From Bacteroidales bacterium (GTDB taxonomy: Bacteria; Bacteroidota; Bacteroidia; Bacteroidales; Tenuifilaceae): 64,000 bases of DNA. Location: assembly GCA_020636845.1 (NCBI GenBank), contig JACJXD010000002.1:372001-436000 (forward strand), in the 5' to 3' direction. Positions 34,879 to 44,320 of this stretch are shown here, piece by piece; position 1 is the stretch's first letter; each line of letters opens with the position of its first letter. The notes under the pieces were generated by a model. It was given only the letters and a program-made list of their open reading frames with translations. It had not been told where the DNA came from and ran no database searches. The translations under genes and the position numbers were made by a program.

Positions 34879-37359
34879 TTACATAGGCATACCTATAGTG
34901 AAGTGGATTTGACCTCCATTTGCGCCAGAATTACCAGGAACTTCATCGAAACCATATCCCCAATCAACGCCAAGCATCCCAAGCATTGGTAAAAACATTT
35001 TTACACCTATACCTGCAGAACGATAAACATTAAATGGGTTGAACTCATTTCCATTTCTCCATGCATTTCCTGCTTCTAAGAATCCTAGAACGTAAATAGC
35101 TGCTTGAGGTTTTAAACTAATTGGATACCTCAGTTCAACGGTATATTTGTCATACAAATGGGCATCACCAACTGCAGTATTCCCAATATATGAATAAGAA
35201 GGAGTAAGGGAACTGTTGGAGTAGCCTCTTAATCCGATGGTTTCTTTGCCATAAAGGTTGTATCCTGACATACCATCGCCACCTAAGTCGAACCCTTCGA
35301 AAGGTGAATGTCCTATATCCTTATTAAAATATCCCATAACCCCGAGTTGGTAATTAGTGTAAAGCACTAAGTTTTGCACTAAGGTCATGTACCATTGTAT
35401 TCGCCCTGTCCATTTATGGTACTCAATCCAATGATATTTATCTGCGCCTGTTAATGATGAATAGTCTTTGTTGGAGAAAAGCGAATAAGGAGGAGTTATC
35501 TGTAAGGATAGCGACATGTTAGAACCTACACGGGGATATATAATTTGATCGGTAGAATTTCGCGCAAGGGTGATTTTGTAACTAAGGTTGTTAGATTGCC
35601 CATCGTCGAAAATGAAATAGCCAGTCCAGTTTTTTAGGTTATAATTTTGCAAACTTACTTCATTGTAAATGGTAAAATAATCGTCAGGCCATTTCAACCT
35701 TGTTCCAATACCAAGTGATACCCCTGAGACTTTAAAATACTTATCGCTAGACTCATAGAAATAACTTACGTTTCCGCTTTGGATAGTGTGATATAGCGAA
35801 ACCGTTAAATTAGTAGGTTTTTTGCCTCCCAACCAAGGTTCTGTAAATGACAGACTGAATGCTTTATAGTAGGTTCCATTGGTTGATGCTTGAAGCGATA
35901 GGGCTTGGCTGTCGCCCGAAGGTACAGGACGCCATGCTTCTTTCTTAAAAATTCTACCAATTGAGAAATTGGAAAATTTAATGCCTACAGTTCCTACGAA
36001 CATATTATTTCCCCATCCCCCGGATATTTGGAATTGGTCATTAGCTCTTTCTTCAACAGAATAATTTAAATCAACGGTATTTTCCGATGGATTTGGAATG
36101 GGTTTAACATCTAACTTTTCCGGATCGAAGTGTCCCATTTGTCCAAGTTCCCTAATGGTTCGAGTAATGTCCGATTTGCTAAATAAGTAACCGGGTCGGG
36201 AGATAACTTCCCTTCGTATAACATGTTCGTTGGTTTTTGTATTACCCGCTATTCTTACACGATTAATTGTGGCTTGTTCTCCTTCGTAAATTCTCATTTC
36301 TAAGTCAACCGAGTCATTTTCGATACGAGTTTCTACAGGCTCTATGTTAAAGAAAAGGTAGCCATCGTCCATGTACATAGTCGATATGGAGTTATCGTCT
36401 GTAAATAATCGCTTGTCAAGTAAACTTCTATCGTAAACGTCTCCTTTGTTCATACCAAGGACAGCAGTTAATGCATTTCCTGGCATTTTTGTGTTCCCAA
36501 TCCATTCAATATTTCGTATATGATACTGTGGCCCTTCGTAAACGGTGAATGCTATGCCTATACGTTTTTCGTTGATTGTATAAATTGAATCTTTTAAGAT
36601 TTTTGCGTCTCTATAACCGTTCTCGTTATAAAACGTAATGAGATTATCCTGACTTTCATCGTAATCGGCTTGAATGAACTTTGCCGACTTAAAAATGTTA
36701 ATATCTCTTCGGTGTATTTTCTTTAAAGCCCTTCTAAGTCGTTTATCTGTAAAGGCGGTGTTTCCCTTGAAGTTAATTGCTCCAATTTTAACCCTGTGAT
36801 TTTTGTTAATTTCGAATGTAAGTTTTATTCCGTGTGCAATGGAGGTGTCGGCTTCTTGAATAGGTGTTACATCAATATTTAGGAAACCTTTGGCGCGGTA
36901 ATGTTTTTTTATAATAATTATGCTATTTTCTAAAATGCTCTGAGTAAGTTGGCTTCCTCTACGGAGTTTTAACTTATCTTTTAAATCTGTTACTTCCCCT
37001 TTTCGGATTCCGGTAAAGTTTAGGGAACTTATTCTCGGCTGTTCTTGTAGGTGTATTTTTAAGTAGATATCAGAACCTTCTATTTTGTATGCCGATATTT
37101 TTACGTCGGAAAATAATCCTTGCGACCATAGTTTGTTTATGGCATTTGTGATTTTTTCTCCCGGGACCAATATGGAATCACCTTTTGCTATTCCCGAAAC
37201 AGATATGAGTACATCCGGATTAAGATAGTTTATTCCAGATACTTGTATGTCTTTTACAAGGTATTTTTTTGGAGTTTCATAGTCAAATTGATCTTCCTGT
37301 GCGTAAACGGAAAAAAATAGTAACAATGAAAAAGTTGTTGCAGCAAATGCTTTTAACAT
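34879..37359 (-). CDS. bamA: outer-membrane protein assembly factor BamA
   Basis: 826 residues from the ATG at 37359, which begins the signal peptide (ends VYAQ). Repeated POTRA domains fill about 30-440 (e.g. YLVKDIQVSGINYLNPDVL in parts, KIGAINFKGNTAF, TINRVRIAGNTKTNEHVI in parts). A 16-strand barrel follows from about 450. The chain ends in GGQIHFTIGMPM, ending within two residues of an aromatic-containing beta signal. It inserts barrels into the outer membrane. Confidence 0.95.
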   Translation of the reverse strand: MLKAFAATTFSLLLFFSVYAQEDQFDYETPKKYLVKDIQVSGINYLNPDVLISVSGIAKGDSILVPGEKITNAINKLWSQGLFSDVKISAYKIEGSDIYLKIHLQEQPRISSLNFTGIRKGEVTDLKDKLKLRRGSQLTQSILENSIIIIKKHYRAKGFLNIDVTPIQEADTSIAHGIKLTFEINKNHRVKIGAINFKGNTAFTDKRLRRALKKIHRRDINIFKSAKFIQADYDESQDNLITFYNENGYRDAKILKDSIYTINEKRIGIAFTVYEGPQYHIRNIEWIGNTKMPGNALTAVLGMNKGDVYDRSLLDKRLFTDDNSISTMYMDDGYLFFNIEPVETRIENDSVDLEMRIYEGEQATINRVRIAGNTKTNEHVIRREVISRPGYLFSKSDITRTIRELGQMGHFDPEKLDVKPIPNPSENTVDLNYSVEERANDQFQISGGWGNNMFVGTVGIKFSNFSIGRIFKKEAWRPVPSGDSQALSLQASTNGTYYKAFSLSFTEPWLGGKKPTNLTVSLYHTIQSGNVSYFYESSDKYFKVSGVSLGIGTRLKWPDDYFTIYNEVSLQNYNLKNWTGYFIFDDGQSNNLSYKITLARNSTDQIIYPRVGSNMSLSLQITPPYSLFSNKDYSSLTGADKYHWIEYHKWTGRIQWYMTLVQNLVLYTNYQLGVMGYFNKDIGHSPFEGFDLGGDGMSGYNLYGKETIGLRGYSNSSLTPSYSYIGNTAVGDAHLYDKYTVELRYPISLKPQAAIYVLGFLEAGNAWRNGNEFNPFNVYRSAGIGVKMFLPMLGMLGVDWGYGFDEVPGNSGANGGQIHFTIGMPM

Positions 37360-37491
37360 AGTGGTTAATTTACTTAATTTCAAATTGTAAAAATAGAATA
37401 ATTTCAATAAGAAACCGAAGGGGCTTTTTCCTTCGGTTCAAAAATAAGTAATTGAATGGTATTTCTGAGCTAAATAGTTTAAACTATTACT

Positions 37492-38229
37492 TTATAGTTG
37501 TTCACTAATTTTCCCAAAACGTCTTTCGCGCGATTGGTAATTGATGATTGCTTTAAAAAACTCTTCTTTGGTGAAATCGGGCCATAATACAGGGGTAAAT
37601 AGAAATTCGGCATATGCAAGTTGCCATAATAGGAAGTTGCTTAGGCGTTCTTCTCCGCTAGTTCTTATAAGTAAGGCGGGATCAGGGAAATTCGCGGTTT
37701 GTAAGTAACTTTGGAAAATTGCTGGGGTAATTTCGCCTTCATTTACTTTTTTATTCTTAAAATCAGTTAAAATTTTATTTACAGCTTCACAAATTTCAAA
37801 TCTGGACCCATAACTTAATGCCAGTATCAGGGTTAGCGTTTTACATTTTGAAGTTTGTTTTATTCCATCCTGAAGTTTTGCTTGTACCTTATTGGGTAGC
37901 GAATTTGTATCGCCAATGGTTTGTAGGCGAATGCCATTTTTTAGTAATGCGGGAACTTCACCGTTAATAGTATTTACCAGGAGTTCCATTAGAGCATCAA
38001 CTTCAGACTGGGGCCTGTTCCAATTTTCTGTTGAAAATGCGTATAGCGTAAGGTATTTAACTCCAACTTCTACAGCCGCTTCGGTAACTTCTCTAACCGG
38101 ATTCACTCCGTTTTGATGTCCAAAAATACGTTGATTTCCCCGTTGTTTAGCCCAACGCCCATTCCCATCCATTATGATGGCAACATGTTCAGGAACTTTG
38201 CTTTTATCAATCTGTTCTGCTAAACTCAT
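37492..38229 (-). CDS. uppS: isoprenyl transferase (undecaprenyl diphosphate synthase)
   Basis: 245 residues. The catalytic Asp is in HVAIIMDGNGRWAKQRG; LTLYAFSTENWNRP and LIRTSGEERLSNFLLWQ match the cis-prenyltransferase family. It makes the C55 lipid carrier for wall and glycan synthesis. It starts 2 bases after the 38232 barrel gene's stop and precedes bamA, the usual Bacteroidota arrangement. Confidence 0.95.
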   Translation of the reverse strand: MSLAEQIDKSKVPEHVAIIMDGNGRWAKQRGNQRIFGHQNGVNPVREVTEAAVEVGVKYLTLYAFSTENWNRPQSEVDALMELLVNTINGEVPALLKNGIRLQTIGDTNSLPNKVQAKLQDGIKQTSKCKTLTLILALSYGSRFEICEAVNKILTDFKNKKVNEGEITPAIFQSYLQTANFPDPALLIRTSGEERLSNFLLWQLAYAEFLFTPVLWPDFTKEEFFKAIINYQSRERRFGKISEQL

Positions 38230-38231
38230 TT

Positions 38232-38909
38232 TTAGTCTTTATAAGCCGGGCACAAATTGCCTTGGTTGAATAAACGATAAGTATAAATTAATCCAAAAAA
38301 CGAAAACCAATCATTATTATGCAAATATGGTATTTTTCCGTCATTTGGAGCGGCGTAATCGTCTATTTTATCAGTAAAAGTTTTATGAAAACGCCATTCC
38401 AGTGCAAAAGTGTGACGCATTCCCGGTGTATATTTTATACCAAGACTGAATGGAATATGAGGTATGTAATTTCCTCCCACCTGAGCCAGCCCAATTCCTA
38501 AATTGACGTATGGTGAGAATTTTTTCGAACGGTTATTAATAGGATTAAACGGAATAAAGTTAAACTCGCCCATAACTTCGGTGCTAATTATTGTTTTCGA
38601 AAAGGATGCACCTTGCAATGTTGGAAGAAAGTAATCTGAGGGGAACGAACCTTTAACGGCAGTGTATATAGCAGAAGTTCGAATGGAGTAATTCGGATTA
38701 AAATTATAACGAAAAATCACTCCAAAACCAAAGGATGGTTGGTAAAAAGGCATTGTTTCGTTAAAATCTCCGTAATAATACGATGAACCAGCCTGAATTC
38801 CAAAATCCCGTTTATCCTGAGCCTTTGCTTCAGGTAAAAACGAAATTAATAGTATGGCAGATGTTATATAAGGAAGAGTGGGCTTAATCAAATTTGCTAA
38901 AAATTCCAT
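38232..38909 (-). CDS. DUF6089-type outer-membrane beta-barrel protein (copy 1)
   Basis: 225 residues with a signal peptide ending EAKAQ. The small-barrel pattern is KRDFGIQAGSSYYYGDFN, repeated aromatic strands and TFALEWRFHKTFTDKIDDY. The family is confined to Bacteroidota and often lies beside uppS and bamA; its function is not known. Its start overlaps the end of the following paralogue's gene by 13 bases. Confidence 0.82.
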   Translation of the reverse strand: MEFLANLIKPTLPYITSAILLISFLPEAKAQDKRDFGIQAGSSYYYGDFNETMPFYQPSFGFGVIFRYNFNPNYSIRTSAIYTAVKGSFPSDYFLPTLQGASFSKTIISTEVMGEFNFIPFNPINNRSKKFSPYVNLGIGLAQVGGNYIPHIPFSLGIKYTPGMRHTFALEWRFHKTFTDKIDDYAAPNDGKIPYLHNNDWFSFFGLIYTYRLFNQGNLCPAYKD

Positions 38910-39661
38910 TTGAACTTCTTAAAAATTCTTTGGTAAGGTATTCTATAGTAAACGTTGAAATTTAAAATATAGTACATGTCGTTGTATTTTGATGCCGCTG
39001 GGGAAAAACCATCGACAACGTCGGAAAAAGCATACCGACCGCCTAATTCGGCACCAAGAAGTATTTGGGGTAAAATTTGATATTTAATGCCAATTCCAAA
39101 AGGAATAACAAGTGCAGTGTTTTGTGAATCGTCAAACCTGTATAAGTCTGTAGTGGCCAGGTTATAAAGGGGAGTGTCTTTATAGAATAAAAATCCCCAT
39201 CCTCCAAAAATATATAAACTAAATGGTCTATTAATATGGCTAAGCCCGCCTCGAAGTTGCATTACATTGTAAAAGTAGTTTTGATCGCTTTCAGGAATTA
39301 AATAGTACTGTCCTAAGACGGAAACTTCTGTTCCAAATGTAGAAAAACCGTAGTTACGAGCCTCATTTACGGATCCCTTGTCACTACTTCCAAAATATCC
39401 GACGAATAGAGAAGTTCTTGCGTAAAACTTGTTAGTTAGCCGGTATGAAATACCTCCTGAAAATCCTCCTCTTATAGATCTATAGCTAATATCTTTAAGT
39501 CCCAAGGCATTGTTAGTCGTTGAAGATCCTCCAATATCTCCAAAAAAGTGGGTAATGGGTAGTCCAATATTTACCTCCACTCTATGTTGCTTCCAAACTT
39601 GCGAAAACGCAAGGTAGGGAGAAAGCATTGCAATAAGGAATATGTAAAATAATCTTGCCAT
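38897..39661 (-). CDS. outer-membrane beta-barrel protein, paralogue of copy 1
   Basis: 254 residues with a signal peptide ending in AFSQ. EVNIGLPITHFFGDIGGS, SFGG-type strands and LLGAELGGRYAFSDVVDGF mark the same small-barrel class as the overlapping gene. The ends run through FKKFKWNF. The pair is probably translated as a coupled unit. Function unknown. Confidence 0.8.
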   Translation of the reverse strand: MARLFYIFLIAMLSPYLAFSQVWKQHRVEVNIGLPITHFFGDIGGSSTTNNALGLKDISYRSIRGGFSGGISYRLTNKFYARTSLFVGYFGSSDKGSVNEARNYGFSTFGTEVSVLGQYYLIPESDQNYFYNVMQLRGGLSHINRPFSLYIFGGWGFLFYKDTPLYNLATTDLYRFDDSQNTALVIPFGIGIKYQILPQILLGAELGGRYAFSDVVDGFSPAASKYNDMYYILNFNVYYRIPYQRIFKKFKWNF

Positions 39662-39745
39662 TAACTTCCAATTAATGCAAATTTACTTAAACAAATTAAA
39701 ATAGCATTATATAAACGTTTTTTTGCCCCAATTTGTTTTTCAGTT

Positions 39746-40624
39746 TTAGTTTCGTTTATCAATTCCCCAATATAGTTTGCTCCTCAATGTTTTATAAAAC
39801 GCAGTGCTTTCAAGGGAAACGACATTCGCGCTAAAAGGTGCTTTTTTTACCGTTACAACGATAGGCGAATCTGAAACTATGTCACGGGAATCTATGGTGA
39901 GCAGAACTTTCCCATTTCGTCCACTGGCTTCAAACCGAATAGTACTGCTATCGGGGATTACTAATGGTCGTACCGTAAGGTTATGTGGAGCAATGGCTGA
40001 AATTATAAAGGTTGATAGGGAAGGTGTTATTATAGGGCCTCCAACGCTTAAAGAGTAAGCAGTAGAACCTGTAGGGGTAGCCACTATAAGTCCATCTGTC
40101 CAGTAGGTGCTCATGTATTCATCGTTAATAAACGTATTTATTTTTAGTAGCCCTGCCCCCGATTTTTGAATGGTGAAGTCGTTAAGACCAAACGGAAATG
40201 GAGCAAAATACTTTGCGTCGGATTCAACTTGTAACATGCTCCGCTTTTCTACTTGGTATTTTCCTGCAACAATTTGTTCAAGTGCTCCGCTCATTTCGGG
40301 AATAGAAATATTAGCGAGAAAGCCTAATCGACCAAAATTGATGCCGGCTATCGGAATATTCGTTCGTTCAACGTGCGCAACGGAATCCAAAAACGTGCCG
40401 TCGCCACCAAGGCTAAATAAAATATCGATTTCTGAACTGCAATCTTTTATAGATGTAAACATGTTAAAAACGTTGGGAGTGTACGAGTAGTTGTTCTTCA
40501 ACATGTTGTAAAATGGCTCGTATATACAAACTTCAACCTTGTAATGTTCGAGTTTTATGAAAAGTTCCTTTACGGTGTTCAAAAATTCTGCTTCGATGTA
40601 TTTCCCAAATATTGCGACTCTCAT
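39746..40624 (-). CDS. nadK: NAD kinase
   Basis: 292 residues. It phosphorylates NAD to NADP. The GGDGTFLDSV motif, NFGRLGFLANI, NDFTIQKSG and the TPTGSTAYSLSVGGPII loop are intact. It lies 13 bases downstream of the CBS gene. The usual neighbour pdxJ is divergent across the CBS gene. Confidence 0.96.
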   Translation of the reverse strand: MRVAIFGKYIEAEFLNTVKELFIKLEHYKVEVCIYEPFYNMLKNNYSYTPNVFNMFTSIKDCSSEIDILFSLGGDGTFLDSVAHVERTNIPIAGINFGRLGFLANISIPEMSGALEQIVAGKYQVEKRSMLQVESDAKYFAPFPFGLNDFTIQKSGAGLLKINTFINDEYMSTYWTDGLIVATPTGSTAYSLSVGGPIITPSLSTFIISAIAPHNLTVRPLVIPDSSTIRFEASGRNGKVLLTIDSRDIVSDSPIVVTVKKAPFSANVVSLESTAFYKTLRSKLYWGIDKRN

Positions 40625-40637
40625 ACAAGTGTGTTAA

Positions 40638-41303
40638 TTAAATGTCTAAATATTTAAAGAGAAAGTTTAGCCTGTCATTTAGCAGATCGGATTCGTCGTC
40701 TTGTCTTAAAAAAGCTCCTGAAACGGTGTAGTTGTAACGATTAAAAGTTTGTTTAATTGAGGTAAGGTCGGTTACGTTTAATTTTAGCGTTACTTCAATT
40801 TTAGTTGTGTTTGGGTGTGTTGTTACGTATGCTGCTAGAATTTTTGCATTATTTCCTTCTACAATTTGTGAAATTTGTGTTAGGGAATAGTTATTAGAGT
40901 TCATTTCCAGCACAATAATGCCTCCGGGATTTTTAAAGGCAGATAAATCTGCAAAGTAATGTAGAAGTTCCATTTGCGTAATTACGCCAAGATAGTTTTT
41001 ATTTACATCGAGCACAGGCATTAGCGATAATTGTAAGCGCGAAAGAACTTCCATTACTTCAAAAATATGCTGATGTTCAATAACGTATGGGCGCAATAGC
41101 GAAAGTTGATGGTTGCCAAGGGGTTCCTCGGGAATGTTAAGGTCGTAAATGTCGTTTTCGGAGATTAGCCCTAAGAATTCCTTGTCGTTAACAATTGGCA
41201 GATGCGAAACCTTAAAAACATCCATCCAGTTAAGAGCCGTTAACCCCGTGTCGGATGTTTTTAATGGAGGAATTACGTCCGAAATCATCTCCTTTGCAAG
41301 CAT
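40638..41303 (-). CDS. CBS-pair protein
   Basis: 221 residues. Two CBS motifs (about 8-60 and 72-125, e.g. HLPIVNDKEFLGLISENDIYDL in parts and MPVLDVNKNYLGVITQMELL in parts), then an ACT-like regulatory region (IIVLEMNSNNYSLTQISQIVE in parts). CBS pairs sense adenine nucleotides. The conserved position beside nadK suggests regulation of nucleotide or cofactor metabolism, but that is inference. Confidence 0.83.
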   Translation of the reverse strand: MLAKEMISDVIPPLKTSDTGLTALNWMDVFKVSHLPIVNDKEFLGLISENDIYDLNIPEEPLGNHQLSLLRPYVIEHQHIFEVMEVLSRLQLSLMPVLDVNKNYLGVITQMELLHYFADLSAFKNPGGIIVLEMNSNNYSLTQISQIVEGNNAKILAAYVTTHPNTTKIEVTLKLNVTDLTSIKQTFNRYNYTVSGAFLRQDDESDLLNDRLNFLFKYLDI

Positions 41304-41324
41304 ACAGCAAACTTTAATTTTTAG

Positions 41325-41342
41325 TACCTTTGTACAAAGTTA
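41325..41342. promoter_or_regulatory. face-to-face -7 elements between the CBS gene and pdxJ
   Basis: TACCTTTG (+, 41325-41332) and, reading the minus strand, TAACTTTG (41342-41335) both fit TAnnTTTG, and overlap a 12-base palindrome CTTTGTACAAAG (41328-41339). Start codons are 28 and 32 bases away. No -33 TTG lies at the proper spacing on either side. Confidence 0.5.
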
Positions 41343-41359
41343 ATTTAATTCTTTCCAAA

Positions 41360-42073
41360 ATGACCAGGTTAAGTGTAAATATAAATAAAATTGCCACATT
41401 ACGCAATGCTCGTGGTGGAAATGTTCCAAACGTACTTAAGGCTGCCATTAATTGCCAACGGTTTGGTGCAGAAGGAATAACCGTTCATCCCAGACCTGAT
41501 GAAAGGCATATCCGTTATCAGGATGTTAGGGATATTAAGCCGATAATAACAACGGAGTTTAATATAGAAGGGTATCCTTCGCAACCGTTTATCGATTTAG
41601 TGTTGGAGATTTTACCGAATCAGGTTACGTTGGTTCCCGACCCGCCGGAAGCGTTGACTTCGAGTACAGGTTGGGATACTATTAAAAATAAGGATGTTTT
41701 AAAAAATATTGTGGCAATATTTAAAGCGAAAGGTATTAGAACTTCAATTTTTGTAAACGCAGACCCCGAGTTGGTGAAACATGCGGCAGATTCTGGAACC
41801 GATAGGGTGGAACTTTATACCGAACCGTATGCTACCATGTTTCATGAAAACAGGGAGAAGGCAATAGAACCATTTGTTAAGGCTGCTTTAGCGGCAAAAG
41901 AGGTTGGGTTGGGTTTGAATGCCGGTCACGATCTCGACCTTGACAATTTAAAATATTTTGCAAAGAACATTTCGGGATTACTTGAGGTGTCCATTGGACA
42001 TGCCCTTATTAGCGATGCGTTGTACTTTGGCTTAGAGAACACCATTCAAATGTACTTAAAGCAACTTCGGTAA
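41360..42073 (+). CDS. pdxJ: pyridoxine 5'-phosphate synthase
   Basis: 237 residues from the ATG at 41360, which matches the family start TRLSVNINKIATLRNARGG (in parts). It condenses 1-deoxyxylulose-5-phosphate with amino-acetone phosphate to make vitamin B6. Motifs: ITVHPRPDERHI, TLVPDPPEALTSSTGWD, DRVELYTEPYA and LGLNAGHDLDLDNL. The hydrolase gene follows after 5 bases. Confidence 0.96.
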   Translation: MTRLSVNINKIATLRNARGGNVPNVLKAAINCQRFGAEGITVHPRPDERHIRYQDVRDIKPIITTEFNIEGYPSQPFIDLVLEILPNQVTLVPDPPEALTSSTGWDTIKNKDVLKNIVAIFKAKGIRTSIFVNADPELVKHAADSGTDRVELYTEPYATMFHENREKAIEPFVKAALAAKEVGLGLNAGHDLDLDNLKYFAKNISGLLEVSIGHALISDALYFGLENTIQMYLKQLR

Positions 42074-42078
42074 GCCGA

Positions 42079-42888
42079 ATGAAATTATTTTACAGAGAAG
42101 TAGGTGCAGGAAAACCGTTGGTAATTCTTCATGGGCTTTACGGTTCGTCCGATAACTGGATGAGTATTGCTAAAAAATTGTCATGTTGTTTTCATCTGTA
42201 TCTTGTGGATCAGCGAAATCATGGACAAAGCCCTCACAGCAATTCGCATACTTATGCCGATATGGTTGCTGACCTGTACGAATTTGTTAAAGCGTTAAAA
42301 ATAGAACATTTTTACTTAATGGGACATTCTATGGGAGGGCGAACTGCAATGCTGTTCCAATCTACTTACCCTGAAATGGTTGAAAAGTTGATTGTGGTTG
42401 ATGTTGCTCCGTGGTCGTATCATCCCGAGGACGAATGGTTTAGATTTTCTTATAGCGAGCATGTTCGAATTATTGATGCGCTATTATCCTTGAATCTTGA
42501 ATCCATAACCAGTAGGATGGATGCAGATAACCAACTGGCGCAATTTTTACCTTCGATTACGCTAAGACAGTTTTTGCTTAAAAATTTGAAGCGAGATGGT
42601 AGTAAGTTTTACTGGGGTTTAAATTTAAAAGTGTTGGAAAAAAATCTTGAAAATTTACTGTTGGGTATTAGTATAAATTCTATATCGGCAAGTAGAGTTC
42701 CCGTGCTTTTTTTAAAAGGTGAAGAATCAAATTATATTCCTAAAGAACAAATAGATTTGTTAAAAAAATACTACCCTAATTGCGAATGCGTAACAATTCG
42801 CCATGCAGGACATTGGTTGCATTCGGAGCAGCCTGATGTTTTTGTAAGTGAAGTAGAAAAATTCTTGAGTGTGCGTAAGGATATTTAA
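42079..42888 (+). CDS. alpha/beta hydrolase (YbfF-like esterase)
   Basis: 269 residues, cytoplasmic. Nucleophile Ser84 in GHSMGG, oxyanion HGLYGSSDNW near the N-terminus, and the His in RHAGHWLHSEQP. The acid is probably the Asp in IVVDVAPWS or a later Glu. VDQRNHGQSPHS is typical of YbfF-like hydrolases; the substrate is unknown. Its stop overlaps the opposite-strand exonuclease gene by 4 bases. Confidence 0.88.
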   Translation: MKLFYREVGAGKPLVILHGLYGSSDNWMSIAKKLSCCFHLYLVDQRNHGQSPHSNSHTYADMVADLYEFVKALKIEHFYLMGHSMGGRTAMLFQSTYPEMVEKLIVVDVAPWSYHPEDEWFRFSYSEHVRIIDALLSLNLESITSRMDADNQLAQFLPSITLRQFLLKNLKRDGSKFYWGLNLKVLEKNLENLLLGISINSISASRVPVLFLKGEESNYIPKEQIDLLKKYYPNCECVTIRHAGHWLHSEQPDVFVSEVEKFLSVRKDI

Positions 42889-43604
42889 CCAACTCGTTCG
42901 ATATTATCGGCATTAACGGTTGGAAGTCCGTTGTAACGCAAAAAAAGTTGGGCAACTGCAAGCGTATCCTTTTCGCAGTACGTTGCAATACGTTGTAAAT
43001 CCTTTTGTACATAGTAGCATTCGGCTACCTGACTTCCGTCAATGTCATCCTTTGGCGAGGGAATGTTAAAAACATGTGTAAGCAGATTTAGCGAGGTGTA
43101 ATGCTTAAAATCGCCAAACTTCCATAATTCCATTGTATCAAGAAATGGGACTTCCCAGGGCTTTTTCCCTGCTACGTTAAGTATGTTTGGCAGTTCTATA
43201 CCATTAATTAGCATTCTTCGTGCGATATACGGAAAATCGAACTCTTTCCCATTGTGAGCGCAAAGCGACACGTTTTTTCTGTTGCCAAATAGTTTTAGCA
43301 TATCTGCGAAACTTTCCAAAAGCTCCTTTTCGTTGTCGCCGTAAAAGGATTTTACCCTGAAAAATCTCTCTCCGTTTTTATTCACAATTAATCCGGAACT
43401 TATACAGATTATTTTACCAAACTCTGCATATATTCCGGCTCTTTCATAAATATTTTCGCCATTTTCCGCTTCTTTATCAATATTTTTTGCCTTTTTATCC
43501 CAAAGCAACTTGTCAACCTCAGGAAGTTGTTTGTAGTTTTCAAACTGGGGTACTGTTTCAATGTCTAGGAACAGTATGTCTTCGGGTTTGGCGTCTATAA
43601 GCAT
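42885..43604 (-). CDS. predicted 3'-5' exonuclease (PolB-like, DEDDy)
   Basis: 239 residues. Exo I FLDIETV, Exo II HNGKEFDFP and Exo III YCEKDTLAV carry the D-E-D-D-Y metal residues of the PolB-like exonuclease family. It should trim single-stranded DNA or RNA from the 3' end. The gene follows udk by 2 bases. The substrate is unproven. Confidence 0.88.
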   Translation of the reverse strand: MLIDAKPEDILFLDIETVPQFENYKQLPEVDKLLWDKKAKNIDKEAENGENIYERAGIYAEFGKIICISSGLIVNKNGERFFRVKSFYGDNEKELLESFADMLKLFGNRKNVSLCAHNGKEFDFPYIARRMLINGIELPNILNVAGKKPWEVPFLDTMELWKFGDFKHYTSLNLLTHVFNIPSPKDDIDGSQVAECYYVQKDLQRIATYCEKDTLAVAQLFLRYNGLPTVNADNIERVG

Positions 43605-43606
43605 GG

Positions 43607-44230
43607 CTATAGTAAATTATGGCTACGAAGCGTTTTTTCAATTATGGATGTGAGAATATTTATGGCAACGTTATTATTTCCACCTTGAGGTACAATAATA
43701 TCGGCATAACGTTTTGTGGGTTCAATAAATTGAAGGTGCATCGGTTTAACGGTTTTTTCGTATCTGTCGAGAACTTTGTTTACCGATCTGCCGCGTTCAA
43801 CTATGTCGCGAGCAATAACCCTTGAAAGTCTGTCGTCGGCATCGGCATCAACAAAAACCTTGATGTCCATTAAGTTTCTCAATTCCTCGCAGGTAAAAAC
43901 CAAAATACCTTCGATAATTATTACATGGCGTGGTTGGATGGTTACCGTTTCCTTAGCTCGGGAACATGTTAAGTACGAGTAAATGGGCTGCTCTATGGTT
44001 TCTCCATTTTTCAGTTTTTTTACATTTTCAACCAGTAAGTCGAATTCTATAGAATCGGGGTGGTCAAAGTTCATTTCTTGTCGTTGTTCCAAAGGCAAGT
44101 GCGATTGGTCTTTGTAGTAAGCATCCTGTGGGATAACTACAACCTCGCCTTGAGGTAAAAGTTGAATGATTTTATTTACAACCGTTGTTTTTCCGGAGCC
44201 GGTTCCCCCTGCAATTCCTATTATAAGCAT
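43607..44230 (-). CDS. udk: uridine kinase
   Basis: 207 residues. Walker A GGTGSGKTT (about 8-16), PQDAYYKDQSHLPLEQRQE in parts, FDHPDSIEFDLL and IIEGILVF are the uridine/cytidine kinase marks. It salvages uridine and cytidine to UMP and CMP. A consensus minus-strand promoter lies just upstream, overlapping that of manA. Confidence 0.95.
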   Translation of the reverse strand: MLIIGIAGGTGSGKTTVVNKIIQLLPQGEVVVIPQDAYYKDQSHLPLEQRQEMNFDHPDSIEFDLLVENVKKLKNGETIEQPIYSYLTCSRAKETVTIQPRHVIIIEGILVFTCEELRNLMDIKVFVDADADDRLSRVIARDIVERGRSVNKVLDRYEKTVKPMHLQFIEPTKRYADIIVPQGGNNNVAINILTSIIEKTLRSHNLL

Positions 44231-44289
44231 TGTTCCTGTGAATTTATATTAACTTTGCAAATGTAACCATAAGCTGTACTAAGTTACAA
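44230..44289. promoter_or_regulatory. overlapping divergent promoters of udk and manA
   Basis: Plus: TTG (44230-44232), 17 bases, TAACTTTG (44250-44257) towards manA. Minus: TTG (44289-44287), 21 bases, TACATTTG (44265-44258) towards udk. The -7 elements abut, so each start site falls inside the other promoter and one polymerase should exclude the other. Confidence 0.6.
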
Positions 44290-44320
44290 GATTTTTTTGA
44301 ACCCATTTAAAAGAATTTTT

